Notes under the pieces: generated by a model
Told to the model about the DNA's origin: nothing
The model's input: only the letters and a program-made list of their open reading frames with translations
The model's database searches: none
Translations under genes and position numbers: made by a program
Source of the DNA: Hyphomicrobium_A sp963759735
GTDB lineage: Bacteria > Pseudomonadota > Alphaproteobacteria > Rhizobiales > Hyphomicrobiaceae
Length of the DNA stretch: 64,000 nucleotides
Reading direction: 5' to 3'
NCBI GenBank assembly: GCA_963759735.1
Contig: CAVXAF010000009.1
Location: forward strand, 1-64,000
Shown: positions 1-9,515 of the stretch, in pieces
Position numbering within the stretch: position 1 is the stretch's first letter
Layout of the letters: each line of letters begins with the position of its first letter

Positions 1-773
1 CCGCTCAAGAAATCAGCGGTCTCTAGGTACACCTTCTTGAAGTTTTGCGAGCTTCACGTATGGAGGATTACCAACTATGCAGTCGAAGCCAGGCCCGCTG
101 AGCCTGGTTGCTTCAAAAATCGTTGGAAACCGCTTGTTATAGTGAAAACGTTGATGCGCTCTTTGCTTGCGTCGGTAGCGCCGAGAAGGTCTTTCTTGAA
201 ATCATATAGGTCCGAGCCGACGAGCGAATTGCCCGTCACAACGTTGGTACTGAGGTTTGACAGCGTTTGATCCGCTTTCGCCGTGTGCAGCCACAGGGCA
301 AGCTGTGCGATCTCGACGGACGCGGGATTGATATCTACGCCGTAGATGTTGCTGGCGAGGATATGGCAAATCTCGTCCGCAGGCTTGAACTCAAATAGGC
401 CCTCGCCCTTTTCGCGGGTTACGCGCGCGTACTCGCTCATGACCCTGCGGCGCTCCCGCAACAGGTATTCGAGCGCGTAAATCAGGAAAGCGCCTGATCC
501 GCAAGCCGGTGTACGGACAGTGAACGTGTCAAGCCGGTCTCGAAATGCAATAACGCCCGCAACGTGGGCGATGAACTCCTTGCTGCGCTTTGATGGCGCC
601 AGCGCGACTTGTCGCTTAACCTCCTGATCGTCGCCTTCAAGGGCAACGCTCCAACCACAATCGGCCTTGATCTGGTCAAGACGAGGCGTAAGCGTCTCGG
701 CGACGATGCGTTCAACCACCCATTCGGGCGTATAATAGACGCCGTCTCGCTTGCGCTTCGAGTTCCATCGCAT
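1..773 (-). pseudogene. N6-adenine DNA methyltransferase fragment (Eco57I/type IIL-like), broken
   Basis: The reverse strand encodes the SAM-dependent methyltransferase core of a large restriction-modification protein. It starts at SKRKRDGVYYTP (a typical mid-protein motif of this family) and contains motif I PACGSGAFL and GVDINPASVEIA. After about residue 210 the frame shifts: the catalytic NPPY motif lies in a second frame near 60-75, and QNFKKVYLETADFL in a third frame up to the window edge. The N-terminal part expected in a full enzyme of this family is missing; its reading frame is replaced at about 760 by sequence belonging to the neighbouring ferric reductase. The gene also runs off the left edge. 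I read this as the truncated end of an accessory R-M gene. Whether the two internal shifts are real or sequence errors cannot be told here. Confidence 0.75.
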
Positions 774-1962
774 CGCGGCTTACGTCCTTCTAGCATTTGC
801 GACGTTGCACCCACTTCTCTACCTGTCGAATACGTTATTTGCTGACCCCATCGCTGCTTGGCACCGCCTTCTTGGCATGCTGGCCAGTCCCAGGTTGCGC
901 ACGGGTGTCATCGCTCTCGCAGGTCTGTTCGTGATTGTGTGCCTCGCTACGATTCGTACGCGGCCATTCATGCGCTACGAAATGTGGCGCATCACGCACG
1001 GGCCGCTCGCCATCGTCGTCGCCGGCTTAATTCTCCATCACGCTGTCACGGCGGGTGCGTACACTGCTGAAACGGTGCTGCGCATCGTCTGGTTTGCTTT
1101 AGCCGCCGCCGCGGCAGCTGCAGCGCTCTTGGTTTATGTCGTTAGGCCCTGGCGCATGTGGCGCGAGGATTGGCGTGTCGAACGCGTTCGGCGCGTCGGC
1201 GAGCGCGTCGTCGAGATGATCCTGCGCGGCCCACCAACAACGCAGCTGCGATTTCGCGCCGGGCAGTTTATCTGGATGACGCTCGCCCCCAAGCGGCCCC
1301 CCTTCCACGATCACCCGTTCTCGATCGCATCCTCTCCAGCTGACCTGCCGCGACTTCGGCTGGTGATCAGCGAGGTGGGCGACTGCACCCGCGCCTTCGA
1401 ACGAATTCTCCCTGGTACCCGGGTCGCGGTCGACGGTCCGCACGGCAGCTTCTGCCTCCCCTCTAATGCCTCCCAGGTAATCCTCGTCGCGGGCGGCGTG
1501 GGTATCGCCCCGCTTCTCGGAATTCTGGAGGAGGCCGCCGCACGGCGCGACGCTAGACCGTATCGCCTCCTCTATGCAGTGAGAAAGCAGAGTGGCTTGG
1601 TCTTGAAGGATCGACTGCGTGAGCTGCAATCGCAGCTCGATCTGTCGATTAGCTATCTTGTCGATGAGGGGGAGTCGAGGCAGGCAGATTGCGAGGCCGG
1701 GCCACTGCGCGCATCTTTCGTCAAGAAACTCGTTGGAGCCTCAAATCCGCGCAGCGTGGTCGCACTCATTTGCGGACCCCCGCGCATGATGGAGGTTGCC
1801 GCCGACGCCCTTTTGGATGCCGGCGTCCCCCCTGCCTCCATCCTTTATGAACGGTTCGACTATGGCGCCGGAAAAGGGCGGCTGGACCGAGCACGGCAGC
1901 GGCAGCCACTGCTCGTGTTTCTGGCTTTGGTCGCAGCCATGACAGCCTTCAGCCTTCGCTAG
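751..1962 (+). CDS. ferric-reductase-like membrane oxidoreductase, N-terminally truncated
   Basis: The protein has a transmembrane part of about four helices carrying His residues of the ferric reductase fold (HRIAAY, TLHPLLY, ITHGPL, LHHAVT), followed by a ferredoxin-reductase-type module. The FAD part includes FRAGQFIWM and HPFSIASS; the NAD part includes GGVGIAPLLG and CGPPRMM. It would move electrons from NAD(P)H through FAD and heme across the membrane. The only start is a TTG that lies inside the methyltransferase remnant, and the first helix and its loop are missing, so the gene seems to have lost its 5' end at a junction near 760. A C-terminal hydrophobic stretch (LLVFLALVAAMTAF) is an unusual extra. 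It converges on the small cytochrome c gene 4 bases downstream. Confidence 0.75.
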   Translation: MRFEFHRIAAYVLLAFATLHPLLYLSNTLFADPIAAWHRLLGMLASPRLRTGVIALAGLFVIVCLATIRTRPFMRYEMWRITHGPLAIVVAGLILHHAVTAGAYTAETVLRIVWFALAAAAAAAALLVYVVRPWRMWREDWRVERVRRVGERVVEMILRGPPTTQLRFRAGQFIWMTLAPKRPPFHDHPFSIASSPADLPRLRLVISEVGDCTRAFERILPGTRVAVDGPHGSFCLPSNASQVILVAGGVGIAPLLGILEEAAARRDARPYRLLYAVRKQSGLVLKDRLRELQSQLDLSISYLVDEGESRQADCEAGPLRASFVKKLVGASNPRSVVALICGPPRMMEVAADALLDAGVPPASILYERFDYGAGKGRLDRARQRQPLLVFLALVAAMTAFSLR

Positions 1963-1966
1963 CCTG

Positions 1967-2239
1967 TCATTGCAGCGATAGGCCGACGAGATACTCGGCG
2001 ATGGCAGCGCGTGTCTGCGCATCCTCGGAATGGTGCTTCTGGAGAAACTTGACGAGTGCCGCTGAGCGGGCCTCGGCGCTCTCCCCTTCGAGACGTCGCG
2101 CCAGCGTGCTGGCTCGTGGGTGACAGCTTGCGCATTGCGCCTGGAAGGCAGGCGCGTCGGCAGCGGCGGCGTTCCGCGGCAGAGAGCATGCCAACACCAT
2201 CGTCCACGACAATATTCTTACGAAAGCGATTTTTGACAC
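1967..2239 (-). CDS. small periplasmic c-type cytochrome
   Basis: This 90-residue protein has a signal peptide (MSKIAFVRILSWTMVLACSL to AAA) and one heme-binding CXXCH motif, CASCH, at about residues 36-40. The mature part is only about 60 residues. No axial Met is obvious (the mature part contains none), so the sixth ligand may be a His such as those in QKHHSE. It would act as a periplasmic electron carrier. It is the last gene of the reverse-strand metal block and lies next to the convergent ferric-reductase-like gene, so a shared redox role is possible but not shown. Confidence 0.75.
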   Translation of the reverse strand: MSKIAFVRILSWTMVLACSLPRNAAAADAPAFQAQCASCHPRASTLARRLEGESAEARSAALVKFLQKHHSEDAQTRAAIAEYLVGLSLQ

Positions 2240-2345
2240 TGTTGATTAGGTCCCAAGATCACCGGCACAGCTTGTGTCACAACTCGCGGGAGTTTCGGCG
2301 GGCCCTGCCCACTCGTGGTCGCAGGCGCATTGTCGAGCGTCATGG

Positions 2346-2550
2346 CTACGGCAGCCGGCCACTTTTGTGGCAACTGATATGTCGCGGCTTGTTGTGGCAA
2401 TGGTGATAGCTGCGAGTGTCCGCCAACTGAACCAGTGCGTCCGAAGTTGGGCCAGCCGACGGCAACAACCGAATGCTTGGCGCTGCAGTGGCATGCAACG
2501 TCGATGCCGCAACTACGGTGGCAATCAGTGTAAGTCCAAAGGGCGCCCAT
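2346..2550 (-). CDS. small secreted His/Cys-rich protein, frameshifted
   Basis: A strong ribosome binding site (AAGGAGG) precedes the ATG at 2550, but the ATG frame gives unlikely protein. The frame one base over gives a clear signal peptide (APFGLTLIATVVAASTLHA) followed by a mature tail ending YHHCHNKPRHISCHKSGRLP. One extra G in the GGG after ATG would join the start to this frame, giving about 68 residues. The tail, with HXCH and CH motifs, suggests metal binding, which fits its place at the 3' end of the metal-efflux operon; this is inference. It is too short and too broken for ordinary gene callers. Confidence 0.5.
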
Positions 2551-2564
2551 TTGATCCTCCTTAG

Positions 2565-2738
2565 TCAGTCGTGTTTGTCCGGTGGGCACGAGCCAGTTCC
2601 TTTTTCCCCGGTGAGTCTTGCGACGAGCGACGATTGCTCGTCCGGCAATCGCGCGGCCCAGACGGCAACGGCGCAGGCGCCCGCGACGAGTAGGATGGAA
2701 GGGACAAGCGCCAGGATGAGTGTCAAATAGTCGATCAT
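2565..2738 (-). CDS. 57-residue single-pass membrane protein coupled to DUF3240 gene
   Basis: The ATG overlaps the stop of the DUF3240 gene in an ATGA arrangement, so the two are translationally coupled. The protein begins MIDYLTLILALVPSILLVAG, a single N-terminal membrane helix, followed by a polar tail of about 30 residues with one Cys, ending PPDKHD. It lies between DUF3240 and the small secreted protein on the same strand. I do not recognise the family. Its place suggests an accessory subunit of the RND metal-efflux complex. Confidence 0.6.
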   Translation of the reverse strand: MIDYLTLILALVPSILLVAGACAVAVWAARLPDEQSSLVARLTGEKGTGSCPPDKHD

Positions 2739-3086
2739 GCTGCTGCCTGGACCTCCGTTTCAGCCGCGTCGATTTGTGCAAGTCGGCCAAATGCCTCGAT
2801 GGGCTCGGTCCAATAGGTGAGGTTCGGGATACCCGCACTTTAGGCGAATGTCCTCCAGTACGGAGCTGAGCCGCGAGCGCGGAAGGATGAGGACGAGCAC
2901 GCCGCGCGCCACCCGGCCACGCACGCGCTCGCGCACGCTCGCTTTGCCGAAGTCGTGGCCGTGGCCCTCTGCTCTCCAGGTTGTGAAGCCGGACAGCGGC
3001 GGATCTGCATTCAACAAGAGCTCGACGATGTGATCTTCCGCAGCGGGCGGATAGACCAGCGTCAGCTTGCAAGCGGATTGGTCCAA
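2735..3086 (-). CDS. DUF3240 family protein of the metal-RND operon, frameshifted
   Basis: The sequence begins CKLTLVYPPAAEDHIVELLL and includes SGFTTWRAEGHGHDF and an Arg-rich VRERVRGRVARG. This is the pattern of the small cytoplasmic DUF3240 proteins encoded after CzcA/CusA-type pumps. Near 2845 the frame shifts; the continuation (IPNLTYWTEPIEAFGRLA to the TGA at 2735-2737) is the normal C-terminus of the family. The gene overlaps the end of the RND pump gene by about 25 bases and the next small gene by 4, so the operon is tightly coupled. The molecular function of the family is not established; a metal-sensing or regulatory role for the pump is inferred from context only. Confidence 0.65.
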
Positions 3087-6000
3087 GACAAACTCCGTGT
3101 TTCCGAGGATGGCGATCTCGCCGCTACGCCGAAGCGGCGGAAGAGGATGGGCAGCAGAACGAGGGTGAGCGCCGTCGAGGTGATGAGGCCGCCGATCACG
3201 ACGATGGCGAGCGGCTTTTGGATCTCGGAGCCCGGTCCGCTGGCGAACAGCAGGGGGACCAGCCCAAAGGCGGCGATGCTCGCCGTCATGAGCACGGGAC
3301 GCAGGCGCCGCACGCGAGCCCTCGAAGCACCACCTGATCGAGCGGCATGCCGCCGATGAGCAGCTGGTTGAAGTAGCTGACCAGGACCAGACCGTTCAGA
3401 ACGGCGATGCCGAGCAGCGCAATGAACCCGACCGACGCCGGCACCGACAGGTATTCGCTCGCCACCCAGAGCGCCAGGACGCCGCCGATCAGCGCGAACG
3501 GAACGTTGGCGAGGATCAGCACGGCCTGGCGCACGGAGCGCAGGGTCGCAAACAGCACGAGAAAGATGAGCACGAGGGCGATCGGCACGACGATGGCGAG
3601 GCGTGCGGCCGCCCGCCGCTGATTCTCAAACTCGCCGCCCCAGACGAGGCGGTAGCCGGGCGGCAGCTCGACTGCGGCCGCCACTGCCTTCTGAGCATCC
3701 TCGACGAAGCCGACGAGATCGCGCCCGGAAACGTAGGCCTGCACGATGGCAAAGCGCGAAGCGTTCTCGCGGTCGACCTTGACGAGTCCCACCGTGCGCC
3801 GCAGCCGGGCGACGTCGCCGATGCGGACGAGCCCCCCGTCTCCAGCAGCCAGCTGGCTCTGCATGAACAGTTCGGGTGTCTTGCGAAGCGTTTCGGGCCC
3901 GCGGATCACGATGTTGGTCCGCTTCTGTGCCTCGGCGACGATGCCGGCCGGTGCGCCCTCCAACAGAGCGCGCAGCTCGTCCTCGATGCGCGTTACGGAG
4001 AGCCCCGTACGGCCCGCGGTCAGACGGTCCATATCGATCTGCAGATATTCGACCGTGTCGTTGGAGGCAGTGAACACCTCAGAGGCGCCTTTGACGCCAG
4101 CGATCGCCGCTTGGACGCGACCGGCGAGATCGGCGAGCTGTTTGAGGTCCGGCCCGAAGATCTTCACCGCCAGGTCGCCGCGCGCGCCGGTCAGCATCTC
4201 GGAAGTGCGCATCTCGATCGGTTGCGTAAAGGCGAACTCGACGCCCGGCAGCTCGGCCATGGCTTCGCGCAACTGCTGCAGCAGCCACTCCTTATTCGGC
4301 ACGCGCCATTGGTCCTTGGGCTTGAGGACCAGGAACGCGTCGGTATCGTTGGGGCTCATGGGGTCGAGCCCCAGCTCGTCGGAGCCTACGCGCGCAACGA
4401 CGTGGTCGACCTCCGGCACCTTCTCGAGCAGCGCGCGCTGAATGCGCAGATCGATCGCAACGCTTTCCTCAAGGTTGATCGAGGGGAGCTTGGTCGTCTG
4501 CATGATGACCGACCCTTCGTCCATGGTCGGCATGAACGACTTGCCGACGGCGAGATAGGCAAAGACCATTGCTGCCGCGCCGGCGGCAGCAGCGACGTAG
4601 ACGGGCAGAGGATGTGCCAGGCAGAAGCGCAGCAGCGGTCGGTAACCGGCCTCGAGGACGCGCATCAGGATCGGATTCTCATGGGCGCTGCCGCGTAGGA
4701 AGAGCGACGACAGGGCCGGGATCAGGGTGAGTGACAGAAGCAGCGAGCCCGAAAGAGCAAAGACGATAGTGATCGCCACGGGTGCGAACAGCTTGCCCTC
4801 GAGCCCTTGCAGCGACAGCAGCGGCAGGAAGACTAGGCAGATAATAAAGATGCCCGAGGCGACCGGCGTGACGACCTCGGCTGCCGCCTGGTAGACCTGA
4901 TGCAAGAGCGGAATGCGCGTGTCGCCCGCATGATGGTTGAGGCGCTCGACCGTATTCTCGACAACGACGACCGCAGCATCGACGATGAGGCCAATGGCGA
5001 TGGCGAGACCACCGAGGCTCATGAGGTTCGCCGACATGCCGAAGAGCTTCATCATCAGGAATGTGGTGAGCGCGGCCATGGGCAGCGTGACCGCCACGAC
5101 GAGGGAGGCGCGTAGGCTTCCGAGAAAGGCGAGCAGCAGGATGACGACCAGCACCGTCGCTTCGAGCAGCGCTTTGGTGACCGTACCGACGGCGCGTTGA
5201 ATGAGGTCAGAGCGATCGTAGAAGAGCTGCAGCGTTACGCCTTCCGGCAAACTTGGCTTGAGTGTTTCGAGCCGCGCGCGCACGTCCTTCACGATCGCGC
5301 TGGCATCGGCGCCGCGCAGCGATAGCACGAGGCCCTGCACCGCTTCGCCGCGTCCATCCTTGGTCACCGCTCCATAGCGGGTGAGATTGCCGATGCCGAC
5401 CGTGGCGACATCCTGCAGTCGCAATACTTTGCCGCCCTCCGACCTGAGGACGACCTGCTGCAAGTCCGCGGGCGTTCGAATGGCGCCTTCAGAGCGCACC
5501 ACGAGCGCCTTCTCACCGTCGGAGAGCCGCCCAGCACCGTCATTGCGGTTGCTCGCCGCGATCGCATCTTTGATATCGGCGACGCTCAACCCGGCAGACG
5601 CCAGCGCAGCGCTGTCGGGCACGACCTCGAACGTGCGCACCAGACCGCCGAGCGCATTGACGTCGGCGACGCCTGGTATCGTCCGAAGAGCAGGGCGGAT
5701 GGTCCAGTCGAGCAGACTGCGCCGCTCTTCCAGCGAGAGGTTGCCGCCCTCGATGGTGAACATGAAGACGTCGGACAGCGGCGTGGAGATCGGCGCGAGA
5801 CCGCCGGAAACGTTGGATGGCAGGGCGTCCCTGGCGCCGGCCAGCCGTTCCGCCACCTGCTGGCGAGCCCAATAGATGTCCGTGCCGTCCTCGAAGTCGA
5901 TGGTGATGTCGGCAATCGCGTACTTCGCCGACGAGCGCAGGACCGTCTGGCGCGGAATGCCGAGCAGCTCCAGCTCGATCGGCGCGATGACCCGGGTCTC

Positions 6001-6183
6001 CACCTCCTCAGGCGTCATCCCCGGCGCCTTCATGATGATCTTCGCCTGTATGGATGAGATATCCGGGAAAGCATCGATGGGCAGGCGCAGAAAGGCATAG
6101 GTGCCCGCCACGGCGACAAGCAGCGCGCACAGCAGCACGAAGGCCCGTTGCGTGAGTGCAAACTCGACGATACGGCGCAGCAT
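3062..6183 (-). CDS. heavy-metal RND efflux pump (CzcA/CusA family), one frameshift
   Basis: This is the inner-membrane proton-driven pump of a tripartite metal exporter, about 1,040 residues as expected. It shows the N-terminal LRLPIDAFPDIS segment, the family motif FEDGTDIYWARQQVAERL, the transmembrane helix 4 motif AIAIGLIVDAAVVVVEN, and the second-half GSVIMQTTKLPSINLEES. The helix 4 motif has DAA rather than the DGA of Zn/Co/Cd CzcA, so the substrate cannot be read from it. The main frame stops after PLDQVVLRG; the last 80 residues (RRLRPVLMTASIAAFGLVP onward) lie one base over, and one extra G at about 3310 restores the protein. I chose the ATG at 6183 over a TTG at 6201; it begins 4 bases after the adaptor stop. 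Confidence 0.85.
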
Positions 6184-6187
6184 CTCC

Positions 6188-7249
6188 TTACTCCGCACCA
6201 ATCATGTTTTCGAGCTGAGCGAGCCCTGAGACGGCGACCTTCTGCCCCGCCGATGAGGCCGCCACCGATGGTGGCCGCCAGCAGCGTCTTGCCCTTGAGG
6301 GCTACGGGCTGCACGGCAAATCCGGTTTCCGTTCGCACGAAGACACTGGGAACCGCGCCCAGCCAGACAACCGCTTGTGCGGGAACCTCGACGCCGCTGA
6401 CGGCGGCCTGGCGATGGATGCTGAGGGTCACCATCTGCCCCGGTACGAGACCGGCCGAGACGGGGATGGTGCCGGTGAGAGTGGTCGAGCGGGTCTTGGG
6501 ATCGAGCGTGTGCCCAACCGAGAGGACTTTGCCCTTGGCGCCGTTTTCTAATGTGATGCTGTCGCCGGGACGCACCTTGCCGATCAGCGACGCCGGCAGT
6601 TGCGCCTCCACCCACAGCTCATCGCTCGTGTCGAAAACGATGGCCGGTTCCATGGCGCCGATGCTGGCCCCTGGCGCGACGTTCGCCTCGACGATGCGGC
6701 CAGCCTGCTGGGCCACCAAGGCATAGCTGCCGTCGGGATTGGTCTTGATGTTGCCGAGCGCGACGAGCCGCCGGTGTTCCTCGACAACGGCCTCAAGCCC
6801 CGCGCGCTGCGCTTCGGTCTCCGCGGCGCGCGTCGGTGATGCGATATTCTTCTCGGCAAGCCCGCGATAGCGTTCGGCGACGGCTGCCGCTGCGGCGAGG
6901 TTGGCTTCGGCCTGATGCAGCTGAGACAGCGTCTCGACCAGCTCGCGGCTGGCAATCGTCATCAGCGTGCGACCCCTGCTCGACGGTTTGGCCGGGCAGC
7001 ACCTCCACTGACACGACGGTGCCGGCGAAGGGAGCGGGCACGGCAATGCGGCTGTTCATCGGCGGGATGATGGTGGCCGGGAGCAGCGCGATCGCCTCCT
7101 CCGTAGCCGGGCGCGCCTCCTCGAGCCGGATCTCGAGACGGTCGATCTGCGCTTGCGAAACGGCGATTTCAGCGCTGTGGCACAGGCTCCTGCGCCGCCG
7201 CCCAGGCGATAAATGCCGCTGTTGCTGTCAGACACTTGATTAAAGACAT
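6188..7249 (-). CDS. RND periplasmic adaptor subunit (CzcB/CusB-like), frameshifted
   Basis: This membrane-fusion protein bridges the RND pump to an outer-membrane channel. A signal peptide-like start (MSLIKCLTATAAFIAWAAA) is followed by a coiled-coil/lipoyl part (PAPFAGTVVSVEVLPGQTVE), an alpha hairpin (LSQLHQAEANLAAAAAVAER), the lipoyl return (AQQAGRIVEANVAPGASIG) and beta-barrel parts (DELWVEAQLPASLIGKVRPG, TTLTGTIPVSAGLVPGQMV). It ends GQKVAVSGLAQLENMIGAE. The pieces are spread over three frames with shifts near 7190, 6970 and 6250; together they make one adaptor of about 350 residues. The stop is 4 bases before the pump's ATG. It is divergent from the response regulator gene. Confidence 0.75.
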
Positions 7250-7291
7250 GGGCCGTAACCTCCGAGTCGGGCTACGGCTGTCGCACGCCGC

Positions 7292-7377
7292 ACCTGAAAC
7301 CAACCTGAAAAGCCCGGTGCGGCGCCTGCCGGAAGCCGCGTTTCGGGGCTTCTCGGTTTTTCAGGTGGAATTCAGGT
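7292..7377. promoter_or_regulatory. two pairs of ACCTGAA boxes, predicted response-regulator sites
   Basis: The 170-base region between the divergent efflux operon and the two-component genes holds ACCTGAAA at 7292-7299 and again at 7303-7310. On the opposite strand ACCTGAA occurs at 7360-7366 and 7371-7377. Within each pair the copies are exactly 11 bases apart, one helical turn. This is the usual layout of OmpR/PhoB-family tandem half-sites, and the adjacent regulator belongs to that family. The two pairs point in opposite directions, as expected for control of both divergent promoters. Confidence 0.65.
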
Positions 7378-7419
7378 CCGGCGCCTAAGCGTGCCTGACC
7401 TGAGATATGGAGGTTCGTC

Positions 7420-8075
7420 ATTCGCATACTGCTGGTCGAGGACGACAATGACATTGCCGGGCGGCTCGCAACCGGGCTGCGGCCGGAGGGCTTCGTCGTC
7501 GACCGCGCGCAGAACGGCGAGGACGGCTACGCGATGGGAGCTCAACGATCAGTTCGATGCCGCCATCCTCGATCTCGGTCTACCCAACATGCAAGGGCTG
7601 ACAGTTCTTGCGCAAATGGCGCGCCGCAAAGCGCGACATGCCTGTGCTCATCCTTACCGCCCACGGCACGTGGACGGAAAAGGTAGAGGGGCTGAACGCC
7701 GGCGCTGACGACTACATCACCAAGCCGTTCCATATTCCCGAAGTCGTGGCGCGGCTGCGTGCGCTCATTCGCAGAAAGTCGGGCGCGGCGAACCCTGTCC
7801 TGACGCACAAGGATATCAGTCTCGATACGATTGCCGGCAAAGCAACTGTGAGCGGCAAGGCAGTTGATCTTACCGCCTCGGAACTGCGCATGCTCACTTA
7901 CTTCATGCATCGCGCCGGTCGCGTCATATCGCAGAACGAGCTGATGGAGCATCTCTACGCCCTCGAGGAAAGTGCTGAGTCCAATACCATCGAGGTCTAC
8001 ATCAGTCGCCTGCGGCGAAAGCTTGGTCGCGACATCATCACGACGGTGCGCGGCCTCGGCTATCGAATGGATTGA
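7420..8075 (+). CDS. OmpR/PhoB-family response regulator, two frameshifts
   Basis: The receiver domain starts IRILLVEDDNDIAGRL with the acidic pair DD, the phosphoacceptor Asp in AAILDLGLPN, the Thr in LILTAHG and the Lys in ITKPF. The C-terminal winged helix is complete (LTASELRMLTYFMHRAGRVI, SNTIEVYISRLRRKLG, TVRGLGYRMD). Shifts near 7540 and 7615 break the receiver; both occur where one base changes a short run. No ATG stands in frame at the 5' end; an ATT follows a GGAGG at a proper distance, so either an unusual start or another base error is present. It pairs with the sensor kinase 12 bases downstream and probably regulates the divergent RND operon. Confidence 0.8.
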
Positions 8076-8087
8076 GCAGAACAGCCG

Positions 8088-9500
8088 ATGCACAGCCTCC
8101 GGGCCCGTCTGATCATCGTCGCCACCATCTGGGTGGCATTGGGCGTTGCCGTTGCGGGCGTCCTTCTGTCGGCGGTGTTCAAGGATTTCTTGGTCGAGCA
8201 GTTCTACGACGAGCTTCACGTGCATCTCGACGAGTTGCAGGGTCTGATGGAGTTCGACGACAACGGCCAGTTCAGACTGCAGCGCCCTCTGAGCGACCCC
8301 CGCTACATCGCGCCGCTGTCGGGCTTTTATTGGGAGATCCAGCAGGACGGAAAGGTACTGGCTCGCTCGACATCGCTCGAAGGCGCCCCGATGCTCAAGG
8401 TGCCGGTCGACGGCGGCACCGACGCCCAGGTCCACACGCACAGCATCACCGGGCCGACTGGAGAGCTGCTGATCGCCGAGCGGCTTCGCTGGCTGGATGC
8501 AGCGAAGGAGCCGCTGCGCATCATTATCGGAACCGACAGACGGCTTCTCGACCACGAACTGGAGAAATTCAACAATGTACTGTTGTGGGCGCTTGGCGGG
8601 TTTGCGCTGTCGATGATCGGCGCGGCCGCTCTCCTTCTGCTGTATGCAATGGCGCCATTCGCTCATTTGCGTGCGGCTCTGGCTAAGGTCCGCGGCAACG
8701 CTGCGCCCAAGTTAAGCGGCAAGTTCCCGGACGAGGTGCAGCCGCTTATCGACGACCTCAACAATCTTTTGTCGTCCTCGAGCGAGCAGATTCTCAGGGC
8801 GCGGGCGCAGGCAGGCAATATCGCACACGGCCTCAAGACACCTTTGGCAATCATCGTCGATGAGGCGCATCAGCTCGCACAAGAAGGGCGACCAGCAATC
8901 GGCAGCCGTCATCCAAGAGCAAAGCCGGCGCATGCAGAGCCAGATCGACTATCAGATCGCACGCGCACGCACTGCGGCTTCCAGGTCGAAGCCTGGCATG
9001 GCTGCATCTCTCACCGAAACGGCGGCTTCGGTCGTACGAGCGCTGACGCGTTTGCATGCGGACCGCGGCTTGCGCATCGAGAACGCTATCCCGGCAGGCG
9101 TGATGGTCGCCTGCGAGGTCCAGGATCTGAACGAGATGCTGGGCAATCTCATCGACAACGCCTGCAAGCACGCCAGGACGAAAGTCGCCCTGCGCGTCGC
9201 CGAAAATGGCTCGCCGGGCTTTGTCGAGATTGTCGTCGAGGACGATGGCCCCGGGCTGCCGCCCGAGGCATGGGATGTGGTTTTCAATGTCGGAGAGCAG
9301 TGGAGCGAGCAAGCGAGCGGCTCTGGGCTCGGCCTGGCCATCGTCCGTGACCTCGTGCAGCTCTACGGCGGCAAGATCACGCTGGCCAATCAGAGCTCGG
9401 CGGACTCAAAGCGCAGCTCACGCTGCCCGAGTTTGCCGCCCGGCCGAGCCTAATGCTGATGCAGATCAAGGGTCGCCAGCCCTCACGTATGCAACAATGA
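8088..9500 (+). CDS. PhoQ/TctE-type sensor histidine kinase, two frameshifts
   Basis: The protein has an N-terminal membrane helix (ARLIIVATIWVALGVAVAGV), a periplasmic sensor of about 130 residues, a second helix near residue 170 (ALGGFALSMIGAAALLLLY), HAMP-like linker, the H-box GNIAHGLKTPLAII, the N-box LIDNACKHA, and G-boxes DDGPGLPP and GSGLGLAIVRDL. The frame shifts near 8885, between H-box and dimerisation helix 2, and near 9395, after GGKITLANQ; the last part (LGGLKAQLTLPEF) is the usual end of the ATPase domain. The sensor would detect periplasmic metal or stress and phosphorylate the upstream regulator; the signal is inferred from the neighbouring efflux genes. Confidence 0.8.
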
Positions 9501-9515
9501 CGTTACGCGAGGATC

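Noticed and set aside
3746..5875. Long forward frames inside the RND pump gene
   Set aside because: They are antisense shadows of a well-supported reverse gene; Ser/Arg/Ala-rich, no start signals, no families.
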